In this document: piece after piece, positions 25,187 to 37,100 of the stretch
How the letters are laid out: each line of letters begins with the position of its first letter
Position numbering within the stretch: position 1 is the first letter of the stretch
NCBI GenBank assembly: GCA_022495005.1
Contig: JAGYXB010000437.1
Span: 682,001 to 746,000 of the forward strand
Length of the DNA: 64,000 bases
Reading direction: 5' to 3'
From: Rhyacophila brunnea
Lineage: Eukaryota; Arthropoda; Insecta; Trichoptera; Rhyacophilidae
Program-made: the position numbers and the translations under genes
Notes under the pieces: model-generated
Seen by the model: only the letters and a program-made list of their open reading frames with translations
What the model was told of the DNA's origin: nothing
Databases searched by the model: none

Positions 25187-28100
25187 CTGAAAAAGCAACC
25201 GTTATAATAGGTACATTTAGGATTTAAATGCATTATACAATATTAGAATTACTCAAAACAGTTAATTTTAAATAAAATTACACGAGGGATATTAAGATGT
25301 GTTTCTGTGAGGCAGGGGCGCACACAGAAAAATGATTTGGAGAGGTTCATTTTGAAAAAAATATAATAATATATGTTTTTTTATTGATTTTAGGGCGGGA
25401 GGAGGCGGGAGTAACGAAATCTAGCAGGTGCTATGACTTCCAAATTTACCCCGCTCACGGAATACCGCAATTTTTCAGGTACTTTCCCTATACCCAGATA
25501 GTCCGCACCAAGGCCTGAACAAAAACGATGCATGAGTGCGAGTGAGAAAGTATTCGGCACCCTTACGATCTCTTTGACACGCGCTAGAGTAAGATAAAAG
25601 GTCTACATTTGTGTAAGCTAGTTTCCAAAAATATCGCCATCAAATCGGGGCAAAACGCTTCACACAGCGTCGATAACTTGCGAGCTCGTGTTGCTAAAAT
25701 TGATATTTTTGTGTTAAACATAAAGTCAGTGGTAAATATTTTTAGTTAATTAAGTAGAAAAGATGGTTCTGTGTGTTGTCTTAAAATGTGGTAGCCGTAC
25801 TGATAAGCAAGAAGATGGTATAACGTTTCATAGGTAAGTTGATACATGTTCGTGATAATTTATTTGTATTTTATTATATATTTTAATATCAGTGACCTAG
25901 TGTTTTTTTGAAATAACTTAAATTATAGATATCTTTATCTAATGGTTGCATTTTGACCGCTTAAAAATACTATATAACGTAAAAAAAATAGAAAATTATA
26001 TTTTAATTCTGAGCGTCTAGTGCGAGCACTTTGGGCGAGCACTAGCGAAATGGTCTATGGTCTCGAACATTTGTAGACGAATGCGTTTGCTCGCTCACAA
26101 ACCAAACGCAAGGCAAGCGGCTTCATTTAGCAATGCAACGGGTGGCGTCTAGATGTATCTATAGTCTAAGGTCCGCATAGTCTAAGGTCCGCACTTTAAT
26201 CCTGATCTGCAGGTATAACTAAGGGTATTCACTTACGCCTTAGTACGAGCTGTCGCATCCACAGGTGAGAGTATCGAATACGGCCATAATTATTAGAACC
26301 GTTAGTGTCCGTTTGTATCGCTCGCACTGTCTTGCCTTTTAGATACAACGCATCGGAAAATTAAAGCAAACATTGGAAGACCCAGATATTGTAGCAGTTT
26401 ATGAGTGCCATCGGTTTTCCAGCGGCCACAAGCCTTGCGTTCGACAGCAAATCATCTGGGTAATGATCCTCAGCCATGAAGTCCTGACGAATTAGCAATG
26501 TTCGATTTACCTAAATAATTTGTATTTTTTCCATTTATGAATGGGGGACCTGACCCGAACACCCCCTCTCTTGTGTGCGCACCTTCTGTGAGGTGTAGAA
26601 TCATTATAGATAATAGCCCTTCCAAGCCAAAACTGCCCTCTACCACACCCAGTCTTAACCAGTTTATCGCGGGATCCTACGTTTGGAAGCAAGAGAATGG
26701 TTTTATGACTGGGAATGTCACATATTTAACATTTTCCCCTTTTTTTGTTGTCATGTGTCACGCAATATGAAACAATATTTTTTTTATTGTTTACGATAAA
26801 TGTTATTTAACAATTTATTTCTATCAGAAGATAATTCATTCATAACACCTGAGTTTCCCAAGCATGTAACAGCCCAGACTGGTGAAGCCTACCGAGCAGC
26901 GTATTCATTCTACGGCTGAATGGGGAGCTTTTTCTTGCCATGATGACGCACTGCTCCCAGTAAATGTCCTGCTGCATCAGTTGAAGATAGGGGATCGCAC
27001 TTTCCGTCACATATTCTCCAATAGCGTAATGACCTAGCGGATATTACATATACTTATTATGAAAATAATGCTGAAAGTTTAATACTATTAGTAGTTACTA
27101 TAGGTATCATTAATACATATGATATAATTCAACGACTCTCAACCCAATTCTACAAAGAATGCGCACTCGTTTACTGCGCTGTGTTCCAAATTGAAAATAT
27201 ATTATTTATGGTAAAAACTGTTTGATAAATTTACAACATTTACATTTACATTACAATTTACACATTAAAATTGTTTTGCTGTCTTATACTGAAAAATTCG
27301 CCACACATTGAAAGGTCATCAAATGATATTTTAAGTGACGTGTAGGTATTTACATTTTGTTGCATGCCCATGAACGAGCTTTAATTCTTTTTGCTCATGT
27401 GCAGCAGAGAGTAATAGTAATTAGGTAAATCAGTATTCATCAGTGTTTCTCAACCTTTTTACACATGTGGACCGTTTAAAATTGGAGAAACGTTTTGCGG
27501 ACCGCAACCACAGAAATAAAACAAATATTATTTATATACTTAGTAACGTATAATGGTGTTTAATCGCAGTTGATTTCGTCACTGAAAACCGTTAATCTAT
27601 TTTAATAACAAAAACACAATGCACAAATACTTGCAGGTGGACGAGTTTTGAAGATTTTATTGGATTTTTTAGCATAGGCATTTGGATATTAAAAATTTGC
27701 GAACCACCAGAAAATGTCTAAGTACCACCGGTTGAGAAACACCGCTGACTATACAATAATATCATAGACGATTCGCGGGTGTATTGGAATTATTTTCAGC
27801 GATGCCCTTCAGTGCCACCCTATTTTGATTTACCTGTACCTAATATTGTCTTATTCTTCTCAAAACTTCAGAATTACCTAGATATGTAGGTATAAGATAA
27901 AATATATGTACTTTTTCGAAATGATTATAAAAACGCTTAATTTCCAATGCAACAAATATGTTGCATTGTTCAAAGTACATAATATATATAGGTACCTACT
28001 TATTTATTATTAGATAAACTAACAATAAACATGTCAATACCCTTGAATCTATAATGTGAAATGACAATTAATGCGTGTGATAAGAGGTGACTGAAATGAA

Positions 28101-31100
28101 ACTTATTAATCTCGAATTATTTAGAGTGTATTTTTGTAAGTGCAGCTATTTTATTTAAGACAAAATAAATATTTTTATTTTTTATCTGCTCTCGGTTTGT
28201 ATAATTTAAAAAATACATTGATTGGAAACAATCTTAAATTTAATAAATAAACTGTTACAAAATTAAAATTTACACATAATTTTGTGCTATAGCATACAGA
28301 AAGAAGGCAATAAAAAGTAATGCAAGGAAACGTTCAAACATAATAATATACAAAATAAATATCGAAAATGTCTCATATTTACATACACCTGGACTACGTC
28401 TGGTCTAAGTCTATAGTCTAAAACTACGTCTAAATTTAGTGCAAATTATATTATTATTATTATAATTATGCTCACCAACATGCCATCGAATAACTTAGAC
28501 GTATAGCGAGGGTATATTACAGACGTGGGCAAATGCGGCTCTTTGTTGGGTTAAGTGCGGCTCCCAATATCTCTTGATACAAATATAGGTATTTTCTTTC
28601 CTCATTATATTAGTATTTTTGCGAGTTTTCCTTTCTAAATGTTGTGTGTAAAAAGTGACAAGATGCGCGTATACGATTGAAATTGTCAAAGACGCACGTA
28701 TTGGTGTATTCGTACATAATTATTTCTTATGCTTTAGGTATATGGCAATTAAGATTTGTGTAATTAAATTTGAATTAGTGTATTTAATACTACGTGAGAA
28801 CGTGACTATGGTGTGGCTCTTTATATGAAAATGCAGAATGTGGCTCTCGTTGACCTTATGTCCCTGGTACCTATATTATATACGCGAAAGGATGTTGGAA
28901 TAATAAAATACAATTTATAAAATATGATATTATTTTACCTGCCGGTAGCCGTTCGATGCTGTAAGCAAAGTTTCTTGTCTTTCCTCTCGATTTCAAAAGT
29001 TTATCAGGCCATTTTTTGAAAGTTTCAACTAATCTCATCATATTTGGCTATAAAATAAAAGACGATAACATTAAAATACACATACTTTAATATTGATTAA
29101 ATGTCTCTTTTTGTTTGACCGATTCTATTATTTATTCCTTTTAACACTACAACAGGCCTATATGCCAAATTAAAGTAGTGTAGTTTAACAATATCTAGTG
29201 TTTTTCGTAATATAAATGAAACAATCATAAATACCCGGACTTTGAGAAAATCACTTAAATATATTATTGTGTCCTTATCGGGATCGAACCCGAAGCTCCC
29301 GGATGAAAGGCCAGCATATTACGCACTGTACCACAAGAGCCGCATCTCGTATACATCAGGCGATTTGCGGTATAATTTGCTACAATGCCTGTTTCAATGC
29401 TAGCAAGCAATAACAATAAAATTGACAATCGTTTTTGCTATACCCACAGAAAAGTGAGTTCTCTGGCTATACCCATGGTGCCACTGTAAAATAATTAACC
29501 TATACACTATAACAAGCTTTTACAGATGTGAGAGTCGATTGTACGCATCTACCACAATTTTCGAGTGAGTTGAGTCGAGTTCGAGTATTTTTTAATCCTG
29601 GCGTAGGTACGTGAGGTCATTTCAGCGGTAAAATTATTCAATTCGTATTTTTGTCTCTCTTCTTTCTATTTACCTATAAGTAATTTCTCTTATCCCGCTT
29701 ACCCACTGAAGCGCCCTAATCAGGACTAAAAAATACAACTCTACTGAAATCCCAATCAAAAATGCTTCATTATTATGGAAATAAACTTACGTCAGTTGAC
29801 AGCAAGATTGAAAAAATCCAAGCGTCATGAGTGGCTCCCCAATCAAGATTGCTGTTCACAAGATCCTGAACTGTATTTATGGGATCTTCGTATCTAAAAT
29901 GAATGAAATCAATACTATTCACGATTTTCGGAGTTTTTTGAATTGTTGAATTTATACATTGTTTTTGTGTATGTATTTGTGTTGCAACATTTTTATAGTC
30001 AATCCATGTCAATTAAGGTCTTTCAATCCTTCTTTGTTCTCCTAAAATTGTATAGATAAAAATATGTGTAACTGTAAACTATTATATGGTATATACTATC
30101 TGTTGCATAAACGTTTTTTCCTATTACTAAGGTTCAAATAAAAAAACAAGTAAATGGTTGATAGTTCATTCTGATATTTGTCACAATATTGATCTAAAAT
30201 CATCACCAAATGCTTCTCTATCGTCGGTTTCCAGTTATAAATGTATATTTATATTCAATTATGAATTTATCAAAAATGCCATAACCTTGTAGGTATCATA
30301 ATAGTTGGTTAATGCTGATGAAAAAAGTATAGAGACGGGGTTCATATAACAAAAATATACCTACGTTAAGGTCATCGTTATATTATTATTAACTTAATTA
30401 TATTGAATTAAATAATCGCACCTACTTGCTAATTTGAAAAGCAAAGATTTAGAAAGCTCTTTGCTTTGGAGCTTGACATACTGATATCCAATTTCTTAAA
30501 ATATATGAATCATTTTTGGAAAATTATTTTTTATTTAAAAAAAATATTTGTCGTTTTTATGAATGGAGTGAATGTAATAGTAATGGAGTGAAATATTTTC
30601 CAGGTATTTGCAAAATTGATTATGTAGTTTACGATTTAAATTGAAATCGTATTATTTAGGAAGTATGCATAATATAAAAAAATGCATCATTTCATATGTA
30701 ATTAATCAGTTTTAACAAAAATGTATTACTTAGGAACAGTAATACTGCTGGATAGTCCACTGGAGTATGCATTCGACAGCATGAGGCTCAGAAGCAAAAG
30801 CCAGCTCAGCACGTGTCGAAAGGCTGGCGGAGGATTTTTAAATGCAGGAACCTAAAACAATATTGTTATAAACGTGTTAATGCTGAGAAGTAGTAATGCT
30901 CACGTTTTTGTCAGCATATCCACGAGCCGCGTACTGTACAAGTTCTGTACAATGCCATTATTTTCTCTTTTGAGTAAAATGAATTATTATTTTTATTTAC
31001 ATATAGATAATGTATCATTCATTTTAAGATAATACGGCATGCGCCACATCTACCGAATGTTTGGACGGCCTACCACTAGTACATGTTATGTTTTCAATGA

Positions 31101-34100
31101 AGAATTTTACGTACCTGGTTAAATAATGTTCCTATATTATTAGCCTTGAATAAAAAAAAATCATTAAACTAAATAATACTAAATTTGATTTAAAGATACG
31201 GCCTGAATTAGGAACACAGTCAAGAAGTTGTACTTCTAAAATTTTAATATAATATATAAGTAAATTTGAAAAAAAATTCAGTTATAATACGTCACCCGGT
31301 TGTAATTAAATGTAATTAAGGAAGCAGACCAGGGTTTGCGATGTAATAGAGTCCATTATAAGCCTCAAATGGAGATGGGCTGGACAGATTGTTCAGACAA
31401 CATAGAAGAGATAATCGTTGGACAAATTTAGTCATCTAGTGGTATGAGGTAGACCTAGAGGCGCTGGATCTATGAAATGATAAAGTTCTGCGGAAGTACG
31501 TGGCAATGCAACGCACAGGACTGAGAGAAGTGGAAGCAGCTTGAAGAGGCCTTCATCCACCAGTGGATAGATTCAGGCTGGTGATGATGACTATTAATTA
31601 GATTTGAGATTATTTGATTTTGAAGATTTAATTTAAATATTATATACGATATACGATATATTATGCCAGAAAAGAGTTCCGGGTTGCAAATACTAATTAT
31701 TGTCGATTGACAGAATAATATGGCAATGCCTAATCGATTCAAACTAAGAGACGATAATTGCTGTCTATGTGATGGCAATGCGTCTCAAATAGTTTGACAT
31801 ATCATTAACGACTACCCAATACTACAAAAAGAGTGAGAATAATAACGAAATGGACCTCCAAAAGCTTTACAAAATACTACACAATATAAGTACTTATCAT
31901 ACTTACTTATTATAAATGGGGAATTAAATGAATAACAATTATATGGTACTCACTACAGACTCCATCCAAATTCGTATTGTAAATACACTACTCAAGGATT
32001 TTTTAAAACAGTGTGAATATTTTTCGATCTCTCGAAAGCAGAAATAATAATATAATTAGGCAACTCATTTCTAAATATAACATAAGTACCTAACGTATGT
32101 ATTTTCAATCTAATTTATTCTTGAATAAAATAGGTAAAACAAAAAGATACACATGTAACTCAATATTAATTATCATATTATAGAAAACGCAGAAATTACC
32201 TGCATTAACATAATCCCTATGATAGCAAAGGTGGCATCTGTGACAGTGTAACGAACTTCTCCAGTCTTGGCTGTGGCGAACAAAGCAATAGCACCAAGAC
32301 CACTCGCTATAAAGAGACTGGACCACATTATGCTGTCGAACGGAAGGATGGGTAGAAGCCAGCTGGGAATTAACCTAAAAGCCATTCAAGCTTGTCACAG
32401 TGAAGTCAAAAACACAACCATTGAGATTTTACCAACCTTTTATTATTCATTACATTCAAGAATCCAAATGTCATACTAATATTCTACGTCTCGTTAGTGC
32501 GTAGTAATCTTGAATATTTGTCTTTTATACGGAGTCCTTATGAAGTTTCCTACAAACTTATTTTAGAGCGCGTCCAGAAGAAATTTCGGCACTGTTCGTT
32601 TATCAGGAATACAGCGGAAAACACATTTTGAAAATACCCGATATACTGGATTATTTGTTAGGTTGGGTTAGGTTATGTTTGGTTAGGTTAATCTAACAAA
32701 TAATCCAGTTTATCGGCTATTTTCAAAATGTGTTTTCTGCTGTATTCCTGATAACCGAACAGTACCGAAATTTCTTCAATGTCATTATTTTAAGACATAT
32801 AATTTTTTTTTTTCAATAATTTGTCAAACGATTACTTTCCGACTGCCTTTCTAAAATGAATGCTCATTTTTCACTATCTTGAATGTGAATCTCGTAAGTC
32901 AATTCTACTCCTGAGACATTTTTGCCAGCCATGACAAGGGATGGTTTCCAATCCTGGCATCCTAAATGATTAACATGTATACTTACGTTGTCGCTCGCAG
33001 CCATGTCAGAACTGTTTCCTCGGGTAAAGCCTATCATGCACAATTAGCAAGGCGTGGAAGACTAGTGAACGCGCTCCCCAAAGAGATAGACAATTTCAGT
33101 GATATTATGTGTATTTTGATTTTGAAACTTTATTTGACTGTATATACCTAATTGTTTGTGTTTTTATTTTTTCTTCTTCTCTATTATTTGTGATAGTAAT
33201 ATTTGTTATGATGTAAATCTCATGTTTTGAAAGTCATGAACTTTGATTTGATATATAATCCAAAAATTTGTTAATTAATTAAATAATTTTATTAAACTTC
33301 ACTGGATCCCCATGAAACTGTATTTAAATTAGTGTCAACAGCTTTCTTGTGTATTTTCCGTAAAATCAGAGCTTAGAATTATTGTGTCCTGGTGCTACTA
33401 AAGTGGTGACAAAATGTTTAAAAATCAACTAACTTTTTTGTTGTTTTTTTTTGTTGATTACGATTTGTGAAATTTTTAATTAATTCAGAATTTATTAAAT
33501 TTATTTTTTGTAACTTAAATTATTTTAAAGTCTTGTTATACTTAACTGCAATTGTAATATTTTATATATTATATTTCATTAATTCAAAGAAAATGTTAGA
33601 TTCAGAACAGGCTTTATAGAAATGCAGAAAAATATAAATGTTTTCCATGAACACCAATTATTATTATACGATATTTTTAAATGATGTCAAAAAATTGGAT
33701 ATCCAGAATTTTGATATTCAATTGTATGTTCAAGTTTTTGCTTGAAAAGGGTTGAGATATTGGAATTGATTTTTGTTGATGAAAAAATGACTTACTGTGG
33801 CGCTGGAGCGATGCAGGTAATTCCAGTTCTTATGATGGGCATTGAAAGATCAAGAAATAAATATTCATGGTACCAGGAATACAGGGCCCCTATAACAAAT
33901 ATACAAATATATTTTTTTATTTACTCCAGAATCAATATGTCCACTTGATACCTCCACGTTTCTACGTGTATGGAGGACCCCTTAAAGACAAAGTACGAGC
34001 GAAGCTATAGATGCCATATTTATGTTTCTTATAGTCCGCCAAGCCAAATTTCCGTCCATCGCCGCTCGATCAAGTAGAATGCTCTGTACTTTTATTTATT

Positions 34101-37100
34101 GACTGAAAAAATGTACAAATTGCTAGATAGGGAAATAAAAATTGGTCATGCGAGATTGGTATGATCGATACTCGAAGGAAATAATTTTAGTTTTTAAATC
34201 GTATTTGTATTAAGATACCTAATGTTGTTTCTTTTGGGCTCAATTCCTCCGAAATCGCTGTAACTTTCGACTACCTGGCAAAAAGATGACTTGGACGACC
34301 CTTATGGTAAAAACCAGTTAAAGGCCAAGCATTCTGCTGCAGGCGAGAACGACAGAGAGGGATGAGCGTTCAGGGGTAGATCGAGAGGGACAGCGATAAA
34401 GCCAAAAAAGGGGGACATAACCAATCTGGCAGGCAGTACGCCGAAGCCTTTCGATCCGTGATGGACACGGTGTCCCCGCGCACCGCTCCTAGTGATAATT
34501 TTTGCTGAATTGTAAAATAATTTAAGAGTTCGCGTGCTACGTACGTTGAGGAAGAATTCGCTAGTGTTACGAACCAAGTGATTCATAGATCCTAAAATTG
34601 TAATTGCCGCAGCCCACGGCGCTCATCATTAACAAATTTAGGGCTGTTGTAAAATTGTTCATGTGTATTGATATTGTGTATCTGTGTGTATAGCGAGTAA
34701 CCTTTTTTGTGAACCTAAACTGTTAAAAATAAAACTTTCTGCTAAGATTTGTGATACGAACAACGTGTGCTTCATTTTGAATATCCACCATCGTCAATTC
34801 TACATCTTAACCTAACTTTCAAGACCTAACCTTACAATGAACGTGCTCTACTAACCCAAAAGCCAGCTTCGATTGACCGCCCTGAACAATATACATCACT
34901 GAGCTAGTCGAAGGGTGGAAGCTGGTCGCGTGACTCACACGTATCGACCGAAGGCGCGCTGTCAAGGGCGTCATTAACGTCAGATCGACCGGAGAGTTGA
35001 GCGCGGAGGTCGGATCGGGCTGTGCGGCCCCGACTCCCCTCCCTACCCAGACTTCCGGGATGTCACACTGATAAATTAAAAAAACATTGGTTTGAAAGGT
35101 CTCAAATAAGTTTTTGGACTGAACGGGCTGATTCTACCAAATATATTTTACTTTACGCCGGCGCTCCATTGGAACGCAAGTCAGACGATTTACAGTCTTC
35201 GGACTTTTTTTTCGCGTGGAGCACCCCAGATCTGCTGACTTTTTAATCCGCAGACCAGGCTCGCTGGATTTTAAACATGTTTGATATTTTACACTCCGAG
35301 TTGCCAGACTTCGTCCGTCGATCACTATGCAAATTCGATTTGAAATAATTACGCAATCATTCGGACCGAAAAAAATCTTTAATTGTTTTAAACATATTCA
35401 TTGATTCATTTGTTAATTTACACATTAGAAAATGAGAGATTTATCATTTTTTTTAATTTGTATTTATGAAATTCATAAAATGAAACGAAAAACTTGTGTT
35501 GTTTTCACTGCTATATTATTTTATGCAAGTCTAGATATAAATAACACAAAATTATAGGACTATCGGAAGACTTTACGTTAATTGCAACTTTTGACTTTTG
35601 ACAGCTCGACTTTTTTATCTGTTCGTTGATCAGTAGCAGGGCATATACAAATCGGACGATTTATTGTCCTCGGACTTTTGGCTCGCCAATGGAGCGCTGG
35701 CATTATGTGTAAAAGCTAATCCAGCTGTCATACTTGCGAATATTTTTTGTCTTTATGACTATGCTATTTGAGATAAAAATAACTTTTTATATACAACGTT
35801 TTTAAATTTTCTGTTGCATCACATAAACTTGACTTGACTAGCTTAAACGATCAAAAAAATTTGTACTTGACATATCATATTGATTTCCATAGTAACGCAC
35901 GTATATCTTAATAATTTAGTTGCTAGGACCCTAGACCCCTAGCAACCAATAATGGTGTCGAAATAACTTTTCATACAAAACAGAATTAACTGAAAATGAA
36001 TTGAATTCTACCTAAAGATGGCTAAAAGTATTAAAAAAATGCATTGGCATCGTGTTCTGATATATTATAAAAGTTTTAAATGTCTAGCTAGTCGGGAAGT
36101 TAGTTAAAAATAGATTGCAAGATTTGAACCGGACAATGAACCACCGGACAAATAAGAATATGAGTTAAGAAAAACATTGTAAAATGATTATCTACCACTG
36201 ATGTTATTTAAATCAACGCAATGATAATACTAACATTAAGTATATTTTGTATGAGGATTATTTAAAATTTTAGTTATGACTTCAATTCACTTTGTAGTAA
36301 TTATTAATGATAAATCGTCCCGGAAAATGTGTGTTCTTGTCATACTTTGCTTTTTTGCGTTTATTTTTGCTAAATAAGCTATATAAGAATGAAAATAATC
36401 CATTATATTTATAGTAATTAGGATGATAGTAAGTATAGAAGTTTTTACCGAAACCAATGTCAGCTTTGTCCATAACGATGTTGCCAAGAATTCCATTTCC
36501 GGTCCGATTATCCCAAATCTCACCCCATTCCGATTCATCATCCCGTATGATTGTCATGGTACAGTTGCTCCAGCTTTCCAAGGAAAATATTATAATTATA
36601 TAAAAAATACGTATGTACTAATATCACATTAAATAACAATTATGAATAGAGAAAACTTTGAAGTGAGACTTGCATTTTTAAAAATACCATGTTCGACACT
36701 AGACATAAGACGACATAAGATCATAATAATATGGACTTCCACAGAATGGCGGCTGTATCAATAGTTATACATTTTTGAGATTAACGGATGTTAGCCACTT
36801 GCCTGTTATTTTTTATTTTTTATTTTGCTTTTTTGTTATTTTTTTAAAATAACAGGTTAGTACGTATAGTAAAGTCTCATTGTTTGAATTACTACGTAGA
36901 TTACAGGTGGATATTATAGTCTGATTAAAATTATATATTTATTATGTTAAATAAAAGGTTTAATTTCTTTCTCTAAATTTTCATGGTTTAAAAACCATTC
37001 CGTTTGGTATACATTCGATTATCCATCTATTGACAGAGACCTCATAACGGATAGCCCATGTTCGTGAAACTATTAAAAATTGTCTTCCATCCATATTATA

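Noticed and set aside
26507..26770. ORFs on both strands in a GC-richer part of the receptor intron
   Set aside because: No motif, no splice support, and the real receptor exon lies just above at 26849-27033.
34302..34586. Minus-strand 94-codon ORF
   Set aside because: Falls in the GC-richer repeat-like block and has no recognisable motif.
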